Origin: Salinivirga cyanobacteriivorans
GTDB taxonomy: Bacteria; Bacteroidota; Bacteroidia; Bacteroidales; Salinivirgaceae
NCBI RefSeq assembly: GCF_001443605.1
Contig: NZ_CP013118.1
Span: forward strand, 4,117,001 to 4,181,000
DNA length: 64,000 bases
Direction: 5' to 3'
Part shown: piece by piece, positions 27,171-35,795 of the stretch
Layout: every line of letters starts with the position of its first letter
Numbering within the stretch: position 1 is the stretch's first letter
Position numbers and translations under genes: made by a program
The notes under the pieces: generated by a model
The model's input: only the letters and a program-made list of their open reading frames with translations
Told to the model about the DNA's origin: nothing
The model's database searches: none

Positions 27171-27686
27171 TTAAATCACATTTTCATTTCTCAGACGGTC
27201 AATAATGATCCGGAACCATACCGTGTACTGTTCTGGATGCAATCGTACTTCCCGATGCAACTCATTTACACTCATCCATTTCCATGAATGTACTTCCTCC
27301 GGATTGATAATGGGTGTTCCGTCATAATGGCCAAAAAGTACATGATCATATTCATGCTCGATCAAATCGTTTTCAAACTGCGAATGATATATGATGCTGA
27401 TCTCTTCATTCAGGTCACAGGTAAAACCCATTTCTTCCTGAAGTCTTCTATTTGCTGCCTGCTGCACAGTTTCACCCGGTTTGGGATGACTGCAACAGGT
27501 ATTGCTCCAGAGGCCCGGAGTGTGATATTTAGTTTTGGCCCGTTGTTGCATCATTAACTGGCCTTCTTTATTCCAAACAAATACTGAAAAAGCCCTGTGA
27601 AGTATACCTTTGCGGTGTACTTCCATCTTTTCTCCGGTTCCTATCTGATTGTCTTGCTTATCTACTAATATGATATCATCTGCCAT
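27171..27686 (-). CDS. idi: Type I isopentenyl-diphosphate delta-isomerase
   Basis: The 171-residue Nudix-fold enzyme interconverts isopentenyl and dimethylallyl diphosphate. Key features are the active-site Cys in NTCCSHPKPGE with metal-binding histidines, the Nudix-like helix AANRRLQEEMGF, the metal-binding glutamates in HEYDHVLFG and HSWKWMS near the end. The length is typical of type I. It is convergent with the STAS-like gene. Confidence 0.94.
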   Translation of the reverse strand: MADDIILVDKQDNQIGTGEKMEVHRKGILHRAFSVFVWNKEGQLMMQQRAKTKYHTPGLWSNTCCSHPKPGETVQQAANRRLQEEMGFTCDLNEEISIIYHSQFENDLIEHEYDHVLFGHYDGTPIINPEEVHSWKWMSVNELHREVRLHPEQYTVWFRIIIDRLRNENVI

Positions 27687-27890
27687 AATTCACTAAATTA
27701 AAAAGTTGTGCAAGTTACATAAAATTTGAATTGTTGCTATTCAAAGCAATGTATTCTTATGAACAATTTAAAGTTGGACTTGCTGTTTTGGATAGGCAAT
27801 TTTGCCAAATCCCTGGCTGCAATCTGCTGATTGAATCGATCAAATGGACAATTGAATTTCATTTTCACCATGCAATGCTGATGCTTTTTT

Positions 27891-27898
27891 TACCTTTG
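27891..27898 (+). promoter_or_regulatory. Possible -7 element for the MATE exporter gene
   Basis: TACCTTTG matches TAnnTTTG exactly, 27 bases before the ATG chosen for the exporter. This placement argues against the earlier GTG at 27898 as start. No clear -33 TTTG at the usual distance. Confidence 0.4.
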
Positions 27899-27924
27899 TG
27901 TTGCTCAAAGCTGAAAGAACTTTT

Positions 27925-29274
27925 ATGCCAGAAAAACACAAGGAGCTTGGTAAGGCCAATATAAACCGGCTATTGCTGAAATTGTCATTTCCTTCAATGA
28001 TTGCCATGTTTGCCAATGCCATCTACAATATCGTGGATACAATATTTGTTGGCAGGGGTGTTGGAGCACAGGGAATTGCAGGAGTGGCAATTGTGCTTCC
28101 GGTTGTTGCCATTATTTCATCTTTTGCCCATATGATTGGTATTGGAACCGGTACACTTATTTCAAGGCAGCTGGGACGAAAAGAAGAGGAAAAAGTGAAT
28201 CGTACTGCCGGGAATGGTTTTTTGCTGGTGATTTTGGTCGGTGCTTTTTTTAGTACCATCGGATTGTTGTTTACGAATGAAATTATGCGTGCTTTTGGTG
28301 CCACACCTACAATTTTACCGTATGCCAGTGATTATGGACAAATTGTTTTTATCGGCATGCTGTGGTTTCCGTTTTGTGTAAGTACAAGTAATTACTTGCG
28401 TGCCGAGGGTAATGCCAGAGATGCTATGAACGCTATGCTTTTGGGGATTCTTGTGAATGTGGTACTTGATTACATTTTTATTTTTCCACTGCAAATGGGC
28501 ATGCATGGAGCTGCATTGGCTACCATATCCGGCAAGTTTACAACACTCATTTACCTGATCGTCTATTTCAGGCAGCCCAATCATGTAATTAATTTCAGAT
28601 TTCGCTGTTTACGATTGAATAAGCATGTGTTGAAACCGGCCTTATCAGTAGGGTTGTCGGGTTTTGGTATGCGTTCATCGAGCAGTGTGGCCAATGTGGT
28701 GTTAAATCATACACTGGGTGCGCTCGGAGGCGATATAGCAATTGCTGTGTTTGGTGTAATTTATAAGATCACCCTCTTTTTTGGTATGCCACTTTATGGT
28801 CTTAACCAGGGTATGCAGCCCATTGTCGGGTTTAATTTTGGTGCTGATAAACCTGAGCGCATTAAAAGAACCATTAAACTTGGTTTTATGTATGCTGTAG
28901 GATATGGTATTTTGGCCATTATCTTTTTTCAAATATTTGCCGAACCCATTTTCGGTCTTTTTACTAAAGACCAGAATCTGATGCAGGAAGGACCTCGTGC
29001 TTTGCGAATTATTATTTCAATGATGTGGCTCATGGGTATTTACCAAACCACTATGGGTGCTCATCAGGCAATGGGCCAGCCCAGGGCAGCTTTTGTGTTG
29101 GCTATTCAAAGGTGGGTACTACTTGTAACGCCACTAGTGCTCATTTTACCCCATGTTTTTAATCTCGGGCTCGATGGCGTTTGGCTTGCATTTCCACTGG
29201 CCGATTTTCTTGGAACCATAATCGCGCTGATTTTCTTATTTGTAACGCTAAGGCGAAGAAATATAGTTCGGTGA
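27925..29274 (+). CDS. MATE-family efflux transporter
   Basis: The protein has about 449 residues and 12 hydrophobic segments in two related halves. The opening NINRLLLKLSFPSMIAMFANAIYNIVDTIFVG and the repeated loop pattern GLNQGMQPIVGFNFGA are characteristic of MATE transporters. It exports drugs or cationic metabolites in exchange for protons or sodium ions. It is single-gene, with no regulator adjacent apart from the idi gene on the other strand. Confidence 0.92.
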   Translation: MPEKHKELGKANINRLLLKLSFPSMIAMFANAIYNIVDTIFVGRGVGAQGIAGVAIVLPVVAIISSFAHMIGIGTGTLISRQLGRKEEEKVNRTAGNGFLLVILVGAFFSTIGLLFTNEIMRAFGATPTILPYASDYGQIVFIGMLWFPFCVSTSNYLRAEGNARDAMNAMLLGILVNVVLDYIFIFPLQMGMHGAALATISGKFTTLIYLIVYFRQPNHVINFRFRCLRLNKHVLKPALSVGLSGFGMRSSSSVANVVLNHTLGALGGDIAIAVFGVIYKITLFFGMPLYGLNQGMQPIVGFNFGADKPERIKRTIKLGFMYAVGYGILAIIFFQIFAEPIFGLFTKDQNLMQEGPRALRIIISMMWLMGIYQTTMGAHQAMGQPRAAFVLAIQRWVLLVTPLVLILPHVFNLGLDGVWLAFPLADFLGTIIALIFLFVTLRRRNIVR

Positions 29275-29319
29275 AAATCCCCTTAAGACTATTGAATAAT
29301 CAGTGTGTTTTTTTAATCA

Positions 29320-29475
29320 TTAGTAATTATTTGTTTCCCCTGATTTAACAGGTGTCGCTGCCTTTATTTTTAATTCTTCAAACACATCAATGGCATTGAA
29401 TCGTAATTGATTTAGGATTTTATCCATGCTCATTCTATTAAATTGCAGGTTCATTCCTTTTAAATACACGTTCAT
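29320..29475 (-). CDS. Possible 51-residue small protein
   Basis: In the 277-base gap after the MATE gene the minus strand has an open frame from ATG 29475 to TAA 29320. It encodes a Met/Asn-rich, amphipathic peptide (MNVYLKGMNLQFNRMS... KIKAATPVKSGE). Its amino-acid make-up looks protein-like, not random, and VFEELKIKAATP could be a helix. I recognise no family. It may be a small gene or the remnant of one. Confidence 0.3.
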   Translation of the reverse strand: MNVYLKGMNLQFNRMSMDKILNQLRFNAIDVFEELKIKAATPVKSGETNNY

Positions 29476-29551
29476 CTACTTAATTTATGTGGCTTGCTGA
29501 GGCTCAACTAAATTTGTGTTGTCATTATTAATTAACCTAAAACCCAAAAAG

Positions 29552-30190
29552 ATGAAGACAAAACAAATTTTAAGTATGGTAATTTTGGTATTATTCGCCA
29601 TTAACCTTACAGCACAAACAACTGATTCTAAAAACCACTTGTGGACCATGAAAACCGGTAAAAAAACGCATGAAGTAGGATTGTATGGTTCTATCTCCGG
29701 ACAGTATACCGAATTATTCGATAATTCTGCTTTTCTTTTGGGAGCAAGGGTTGGCTTTGTATTTAATCATAAATGGGTGATTGGCCTGGAAGGTCATGCT
29801 TTAAATTATGATCATAAACTTACGGAATTTGCCACTGAAGGGCATTATCGGTTAGAAGGGGGTTATTCAGGAACTTTTGTAGAATATCTGCAACCTATTG
29901 GAAATCGAATTAAGCTGAGTGCCGCAATCCTTACGGGCCGAGGTATCGTTCAATATCGTTATGATAAAGAAACGGCTGAAAGTCTTGAGTGGTATGAAGA
30001 GTTTTTGGACAGGGATCAATATGCAGTTTTTCAACCAGAAGTAAGAGTGTATGTGAATATTGGTGGCAACTGGTGGGCAGCAGCAGAAGCTTCATATACA
30101 ACCACATCCCCCGTGAAGTTAAAAGGAGCAGACGAGGATTTGCTTGAAGGGCTTAATTATGGTCTATCGTTCAGTTATGGAATATTTTAG
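29552..30190 (+). CDS. Outer-membrane beta-barrel protein, unknown function
   Basis: The 212-residue protein starts at the ATG at 29552, giving a signal peptide that ends VLFAINLTAQ. The mature part alternates short amphipathic strands (VGLYGSISGQYTEL, FLLGARVGFVFNHKWVIGLEG, NRIKLSAAILTGRG) and ends on an aromatic residue (FSYGIF), consistent with an 8-10 strand barrel. It precedes a lipoprotein and a LytS/LytTR pair on the same strand. Regulation by or signalling to that pair is possible but not shown. Confidence 0.7.
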   Translation: MKTKQILSMVILVLFAINLTAQTTDSKNHLWTMKTGKKTHEVGLYGSISGQYTELFDNSAFLLGARVGFVFNHKWVIGLEGHALNYDHKLTEFATEGHYRLEGGYSGTFVEYLQPIGNRIKLSAAILTGRGIVQYRYDKETAESLEWYEEFLDRDQYAVFQPEVRVYVNIGGNWWAAAEASYTTTSPVKLKGADEDLLEGLNYGLSFSYGIF

Positions 30191-30221
30191 TGCTAAATCA
30201 ATTCTATATTAAAAAACATTG

Positions 30222-30980
30222 ATGATGAATAATAAAATTACAGTACCGCTCCGTTTCGTTTATGTTTTAATTGTAGTCCTTTTTCTATTTTCTTGCAAGA
30301 ATCAAAAAACAGAGGTGACCGTTTGCGGCACACTACACGGCTATCATAAAAAGAACCCTGAATACAGTTATCAAAGTTTGTATCAGTTCATTGAGACTTA
30401 TAATCCTGATGTTATAGGAGTTGAAATTAGAACGGAAGATATAAACAGTACTTTTAATTTCTTGAGTAACTATTATCCTCGCGAGATGGTAGAAGCCGCA
30501 AACAGATTTTCAGATCGGAAAATTTATGGTGTTGACTGGTGGAATGCTGATATAGCAGGATTGAAAATGTCTGATGAAATAATTTCCAATGTGCCTAATA
30601 TTGCATGGGAGAGGGCTTACCAGGCAGATACAATTTTTCTAAAAAGAAAACCCAACATAATTGATGAACTTTTTAAAAAGAAGATTGCCATTGTAGCTGA
30701 TGCTTCAATAAATGAAATTGTAATGGGTGATTATGATTCACTGAACTTTCGTTATTATACAGAGCTTGGAAACTTCTTAATAAATTCCCCACATGAACAG
30801 CTTTACCGTTCTTATATGGAACGGCATGAGATGATTGCTCAGAGGATGGTAAATGTGGTGAATGAAAATCCCGGTAAAAAAATTATGTTTCTAACCGGAG
30901 CCGATCATCAGGTATATGCAAAGATGAAATTAAAAGATGCTTTTGGAAGTCAAATTCAATTGAATGCTGCTTTTCAATAA
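30222..30980 (+). CDS. TraB/TIKI-like lipoprotein (putative metalloprotease-like fold)
   Basis: The protein has about 252 residues and a lipoprotein signal (VLIVVLFLFSC). After the lipid Cys, GTLHGYHKKNP, then VIGVEIRTE and the late TGADHQVYAKM resemble the GxxH...E...GxxH arrangement of the TraB/PrgY/TIKI superfamily, from memory of that family. If correct, it is a periplasmic hydrolase or a peptide-binding protein. It lies 31 bases after the barrel gene and precedes the histidine kinase. Confidence 0.5.
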   Translation: MMNNKITVPLRFVYVLIVVLFLFSCKNQKTEVTVCGTLHGYHKKNPEYSYQSLYQFIETYNPDVIGVEIRTEDINSTFNFLSNYYPREMVEAANRFSDRKIYGVDWWNADIAGLKMSDEIISNVPNIAWERAYQADTIFLKRKPNIIDELFKKKIAIVADASINEIVMGDYDSLNFRYYTELGNFLINSPHEQLYRSYMERHEMIAQRMVNVVNENPGKKIMFLTGADHQVYAKMKLKDAFGSQIQLNAAFQ

Positions 30981-31104
30981 TGATTTATGTTTTAAATCCC
31001 GCCCGCTATTAACCCAGCCCCGATTATTTATAAATGACGTTTTTATTGGAGGTATAATTTTTTCTAATATGAGTTTTATTAACTTTAACCGGAAAGAAAT
31101 TGTA

Positions 31105-32169
31105 ATGGAAAATCTGAACCCAATTAAAATTATCAAGTTGCCTCGAGTACTCTTGTTGTTGGCTCTCTTTTCTTTTGTATTGCAATTAATCATAATATCT
31201 TATAACCAATTTACAGGTTACATCAATATTAAAAGTGGGCTGGAGTATATTGTCAGACTCGCGTATGGCACTACTTTCTCATTTTTTGCAGCAAACTTAT
31301 TATTCTGGCCCAATTTAAAAATTGTGCATTGGCTGAATCTACATCTTAACTGGAGTTCAAAAGCTACGCTACGCGTTTTTGCTGAGTTTATGGCCACCAT
31401 AATAGTTGGAGGATTAATTGCTTTCTTCATAACACTGCTTGCACATTCCATAGATCAATATGAACAAGGCTTTGGAAATGTGCTGTTTAATAATGTACTT
31501 ATAGTAGCTGTGATTAATCTCATTTTAATGATTGGCATTGAGGCCTGGCTGAATTTTAGTATTGGTCAAACAGAGGAGAAAAAAGCCAAAGAGTTAAGCC
31601 AGGAGCTTGAGTTGACAAAATTTGAAGTGCTAAAAGACCAGCTTAAACCCCATTTTATGTTTAACAGTCTCAATGTATTGTCAGGTTTAATAGATGAAAA
31701 TACAGATTTAGCCCAGGATTTTATTGGTGAGTTTTCGAAAGTTTACCGTTATGTGCTCGATACCATAGAGTATAATTTAATATCTATTAGAGAAGAACTC
31801 AATTTTGCTTCGTCTTATATGTTTTTGCAACAGGTACGATATGGAGATATGCTTATTTACAATGTAAGCGTACCTGATAAATTATTTTCTTACCATCTAC
31901 CTCCACTGACACTGCAGGTAGTTTTGGAAAATGCAATTAAGCACAACGAAATTAATGAAGGAAGTCCTTTAAATGTGCGCATTTATTGTGATGAAGATTA
32001 CCTGATAGTCGAGAATAATCTTAACCCAAAGGCATGGCCGGGACATAGTACAGGTATAGGTCAGCAAAATCTGAGAAAAAGATTCAATATGATGGGTGCA
32101 CCTGAACCCTCATTTACCTTGATCGCCGAGGCTTATATTGTGAAATTACCTTATATTAAACCTGATTAA
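31105..32169 (+). CDS. LytS-family sensor histidine kinase (second pair)
   Basis: The protein has about 354 residues from the ATG at 31105, with GGAAAG upstream; ATGs at 31069 and 30964 are alternatives, the last overlapping the previous gene. Four hydrophobic segments occupy roughly residues 12-140. The kinase block follows: the phospho-acceptor His in LKPHFMFNSLNVL, the N-box LQVVLENAIKHNEI and the glycine-rich STGIGQQNLRKRF. It is followed after two bases by its LytTR regulator. Its small ligand-free membrane domain suggests sensing in the membrane. Confidence 0.88.
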   Translation: MENLNPIKIIKLPRVLLLLALFSFVLQLIIISYNQFTGYINIKSGLEYIVRLAYGTTFSFFAANLLFWPNLKIVHWLNLHLNWSSKATLRVFAEFMATIIVGGLIAFFITLLAHSIDQYEQGFGNVLFNNVLIVAVINLILMIGIEAWLNFSIGQTEEKKAKELSQELELTKFEVLKDQLKPHFMFNSLNVLSGLIDENTDLAQDFIGEFSKVYRYVLDTIEYNLISIREELNFASSYMFLQQVRYGDMLIYNVSVPDKLFSYHLPPLTLQVVLENAIKHNEINEGSPLNVRIYCDEDYLIVENNLNPKAWPGHSTGIGQQNLRKRFNMMGAPEPSFTLIAEAYIVKLPYIKPD

Positions 32170-32171
32170 CA

Positions 32172-32927
32172 ATGAATGTACTAATAGTTGAAGATGAAGA
32201 TTTTGCCGCAAAGCGATTAATAAAAATGGTAAACGAGGTTTTGCCGGAAGCTCATGTCAGCGCGCATGTTAAATCGGTTAAAGAAACCATAAGCTGGTTG
32301 CTTAAAAATACGCCTGACCTCATTTTTATGGATATTCAACTATCAGACGGGATTAGTTTCAATGTTTTTGACCAGATAGATCTGCAAACACCTGTAATAT
32401 TCACTACAGCGTATGACCAGTACGCCATTAAAGCATTTGGAGCCAATAGCCTTGGCTATATCTTAAAGCCGGTGCAGCGCAAAAACCTTGAAAAAGCCGT
32501 GGTAAAGTACAAGCACTTTTACCAGGGACAAAAAGTTGATTTGAAAGAAGTTTGGCAGCAAATTAAGTCAGGGCAGGATGTGTACAAACAGCGATTTTTA
32601 GTTCAACGAGGAGAAAAACTTGTTTACATAAAAACTGCAGATATTGCATTTTTTTACGCCATTCAAAAAGATGTGTATGCCAACACTTTCGAAGGTAAAA
32701 CTTATGCCATGGACAATAGCCTCGATGCTATTATTGAAAAGATTGACCCGAAAGATTTCTTCCGTATCAACCGTAAGTTTATTATTCATATAGCTGCCAT
32801 TGAGAGTATGGTTGCGCGCAGTAGAGGACGTGTAAAAGTGAACTTAAATCCTCCGGCCGACGACCCCGAAGAAGCTGTTGTGAGTGTGGAGCGGGCCGCT
32901 GATTTTAAAAAATGGTTGAATCGCTAG
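32172..32927 (+). CDS. LytTR-family response regulator (second pair)
   Basis: The 251-residue regulator has a receiver domain (MNVLIVEDEDFAAKRL, phospho-acceptor in LIFMDIQLSDG, TTAYDQYAIKAF, YILKPVQ). Its LytTR DNA-binding domain starts near residue 140 (RFLVQRGEKLVYIKTADIAF.. and FFRINRKFIIHIAAI). It lies two bases after its kinase. Candidate targets are the downstream outer-membrane gene remnant or the upstream barrel and lipoprotein genes; no binding repeats could be recognised by eye. Confidence 0.9.
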   Translation: MNVLIVEDEDFAAKRLIKMVNEVLPEAHVSAHVKSVKETISWLLKNTPDLIFMDIQLSDGISFNVFDQIDLQTPVIFTTAYDQYAIKAFGANSLGYILKPVQRKNLEKAVVKYKHFYQGQKVDLKEVWQQIKSGQDVYKQRFLVQRGEKLVYIKTADIAFFYAIQKDVYANTFEGKTYAMDNSLDAIIEKIDPKDFFRINRKFIIHIAAIESMVARSRGRVKVNLNPPADDPEEAVVSVERAADFKKWLNR

Positions 32928-33021
32928 TTTTTATTTATCATTGTTAGCAACATTGTGCCTCCGATTTGGAAAAGATTACTATTTTTGGATGCATATTTTT
33001 GAAAAATATAAATCCTGAAAA

Positions 33022-33691
33022 ATGAATAAGCTAATTTGTTAGAATGCGGTTCTTCTAATAACATTATTATTTACAAACGGTTTAAGCGCTCAAAGGTGGT
33101 TCGATGTCCAAGCAAATTTGTCTATCCCTGTAGGTGATTTTGGCGATGACGATGAAGGTGGAGACGGAATTGGAGCCAGTGGTGGTTTAAAGTTAAATTA
33201 CCTTTTTAACGAAAATGGTGTGGGTGCATTTGGTGCGGTAGATTTTTTTATTAAGGGGCTTCACAAGACGTACAGGAGGATATGGAAGATATGTTCGATG
33301 AAGCTTTGGTGTACAGGCAAATTATGATTTCCCGCAGTTTCGCAATATCCCGGCTAGTCTGGGACTCCAGTTTTACATAGATACCCATGAAGGTGTCGAG
33401 ATTCTTTTAAATGGTGGATTAACAGCCAATTATTTTAGTTTTAGCGATTTTGAGATTGAGATAGAAGGTGATGTACTTAAGGTAAGTGCAGATCCTGTTT
33501 TTAATGTGGGGTTTAAAGTTGGGGCAGAACTACTGATCGCCAAAAGAATTAGTTTGCAGGTCGTGTATTTCGGTTTAGGCGATCATGAATTAAATATGAC
33601 AACCTCTGCTCCTGGAATACCTGATGAACTGGCCGAATCTGATATGAAGGTGAGTATTTTGACTGTTGGCTTTGGCTATCATTTCAGGTAA
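33022..33691 (+). pseudogene. Decayed outer-membrane beta-barrel gene
   Basis: A plausible start (MNKLIC) hits TAG at 33040-33042. Reading on in the same frame gives a signal-peptide-like stretch and mature barrel text (AQRWFDVQANLSIPVGDFG). Around 33257 the sense switches to a second frame (ASQDVQEDMEDMFDEALVY), and near 33312 to a third (ANYDFPQFRNIPASLGLQFY), which runs to the stop at 33691 and ends in TVGFGYHFR. One nonsense and two frame changes make function unlikely. Confidence 0.72.
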
Positions 33692-33781
33692 GCTGTTGAG
33701 TGTTTCGGTATTGTATATTATAAAGTGTTTTTTCGCATATTGTTATGCACATCAATCAGGAATTTTAATACCTTTATCTTT

Positions 33782-34711
33782 ATGAAGTATAGTATTTTAT
33801 TGTTGGCCCTTTTGGCAGGTTGTATAAGCACAAATAAAGAAAAAATGGCACAAAAAAATGTGGTTGGGACATTCGAACGCATAGAAAAATTCCATTCCGA
33901 ATACATATCGAGCCGCACGGTGGATATATGGTTGCCAAATGGGTATGATAAAGGTAAAAAATATGCCGTGCTTTACATGCACGATGGTCAAATGCTTTTT
34001 GACTCCACTACCACCTGGAATGGGCAGGAGTGGAGTGTGGATGAAACACTCCAACAGTTAATTGATGAAGATCAGGTGCGCGAAACCATTGTGGTTGCAC
34101 TATGGAATGGGGGCGAAACCCGGCACGCCGATTATTTCCCTCAAAAACCTTTTGAGGCGTTGCCTGATGAGATGCGTAAATACTTAATTGATGAGGCACA
34201 ACGAAATGAGGAAACATCACTTTTTGCTACTGATGTACGATCAGACGATTACCTGAAATTTATTGTAGAAGAGCTTAAACCATACGTTGACAGTCATTTT
34301 TCTACCCTGACAAATCGCGAAAATACCTTTGTAGCCGGTTCCAGCATGGGTGGGTTGATTTCAATGTATGCCATTTGTGAATATCCCCAGATTTTTGGTG
34401 GTGCAGCCTGCTTATCCACCCATTGGCCCGGTACTTTTGCCATTGAAAACAATCCTATTCCGGAGCAGTTTGCAACTTATATGCGGAATAATTTGCCAGA
34501 TCCGCAAACACACAAAATTTATTTCGATTATGGAACTGAAACGCTTGATGCTATGTATCAGGAGCTTCAGCCAAAAATCGACAGTGTGATGGTTGAAAGC
34601 GGTTACGATAGCGCTAATTGGATGACACGGAAATTTGAAGGACACGATCATTCTGAACGGTCATGGCAGTCGAGATTGCATATTCCATTAAAGTTTTTGC
34701 TGGGTAGTTAG
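33782..34711 (+). CDS. Esterase (Fes/EsD-type alpha/beta hydrolase) lipoprotein
   Basis: The start at 33782 yields a lipoprotein signal (SILLLALLAGC). The 309-residue protein then has the enterochelin-esterase/esterase D layout: RTVDIWLPNGYDKGKKYAVLYMHDGQ, the nucleophile Ser in VAGSSMGGLISMYA and the histidine near GHDHSERSW. It would act outside the inner membrane on esters, possibly siderophore or polysaccharide acyl esters. Its stop overlaps the stop of the convergent glycosyltransferase gene by four bases. Confidence 0.82.
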   Translation: MKYSILLLALLAGCISTNKEKMAQKNVVGTFERIEKFHSEYISSRTVDIWLPNGYDKGKKYAVLYMHDGQMLFDSTTTWNGQEWSVDETLQQLIDEDQVRETIVVALWNGGETRHADYFPQKPFEALPDEMRKYLIDEAQRNEETSLFATDVRSDDYLKFIVEELKPYVDSHFSTLTNRENTFVAGSSMGGLISMYAICEYPQIFGGAACLSTHWPGTFAIENNPIPEQFATYMRNNLPDPQTHKIYFDYGTETLDAMYQELQPKIDSVMVESGYDSANWMTRKFEGHDHSERSWQSRLHIPLKFLLGS

Positions 34712-35619
34712 CTTGCCATTTTTTTGTTTTCAATATATTTCATCAGCATCCAACGCCTGAAATGTTTGTACATTCTGAGTGATGTACGCAGTGAAAAATA
34801 GTTGTCACTGAAGAGTCTGGCAGCATTGAGTTTATAAGTGTTTTTTAGCAATGGTGCCATTTTCCATTTTTTAGCTTTGAGCAAGTGTCGATATTCCGGA
34901 ATTGCTACATGCTCCATCTCTTCTTTAGTTAATTTTTTAATCCAGTAGGCAATTTGTTGCATTTGCATTCTTGTAATGGCCAGGAAACGCATGGTTTCTA
35001 AAAAGCGTGATGTTGCAATAGGGTTATCGATATGTATGACCGGAATTTTGTTGTTTTTAAGCTCGAAGGAGTAAGGCAGTAAACCTGAAAAATCATCGCT
35101 GTCAGGGGTTGGATATTGTAAAAAGAGACCCCGCGGAATCATCATGTTGTTGGTGCACAGGTGGTAATACGGGTGTTTATTGCGTTCATCAGATGTGTAA
35201 GTTAAAAGGTTGTGCATTGCCAACCAGTGTAACTCATAATCCGGAGCGGGGCGCCGGCCCGATGCAGATACGCCTCCATGCACAACAACACCCGGTTGCA
35301 TTACTTCGGTGTATGAACTAAGAAATTTTCTGTGGGTAATGTGCATGCTGCCATGAACAAACAGGAGATAAGAACCCGATGCCTGTTGTGCCAGCATATT
35401 CTTCATTTGTCCGTGGCTCCAGTACTGGTTGTGCCTGATGTATTTAATGTTCAGGTTGTTGCAAAGTGCTTCGTTTTGTCTGCTTATACTGGATTTACTT
35501 GCTGATTCAGCAACGCAAATTTCAGTGTCTACATCAAGTTTTTCCGCCTGCTCCTTTAGGCGTGTAATAAGTTCGTTTAAGGCAACGTCCCGGGCGGTTA
35601 TACAAATACTGAGCATCAT
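34708..35619 (-). CDS. Glycosyltransferase, family 2-like (GT-A fold)
   Basis: The 303-residue protein begins LSICITARDVALNELITRL and continues with TEICVAESASKSS, the pattern of the nucleotide-binding half of GT2 enzymes. SYLLFVHGSMHI occupies the place where the metal-binding DxD is usually found; here the motif is replaced by HGSMH, so activity or metal dependence may be unusual. NNMMIPR and the C-terminal basic helices fit a membrane-associated transferase. Donor and acceptor are unknown. It is a single-gene unit. Confidence 0.65.
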   Translation of the reverse strand: MMLSICITARDVALNELITRLKEQAEKLDVDTEICVAESASKSSISRQNEALCNNLNIKYIRHNQYWSHGQMKNMLAQQASGSYLLFVHGSMHITHRKFLSSYTEVMQPGVVVHGGVSASGRRPAPDYELHWLAMHNLLTYTSDERNKHPYYHLCTNNMMIPRGLFLQYPTPDSDDFSGLLPYSFELKNNKIPVIHIDNPIATSRFLETMRFLAITRMQMQQIAYWIKKLTKEEMEHVAIPEYRHLLKAKKWKMAPLLKNTYKLNAARLFSDNYFSLRTSLRMYKHFRRWMLMKYIENKKMAS

Positions 35620-35730
35620 AACTATTTGTTGTCAGAACAAAGATAAGAATTTGGCAAAAGGAACAAGCCAATTTCTGCTTCAGAAATGTCAATTAGTATT
35701 AATATGTCACTAAAATGGGAATGGCATGTA

Positions 35731-35766
35731 TAAAAAAGCCCCGGAGTATTTATAAAATCCGGGGCT
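35731..35766 (-). terminator. Rho-independent terminator of the T9SS cargo gene
   Basis: A perfect 9-bp stem AGCCCCGGA / TCCGGGGCT with a 12-base loop. On the minus strand it is followed by a T-run (the A6 at 35732-35737), 30 bases after the stop of the upstream minus-strand gene. Confidence 0.88.
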
Positions 35767-35795
35767 ATATAAAAAGTATTGTATTCGTATTAGTG

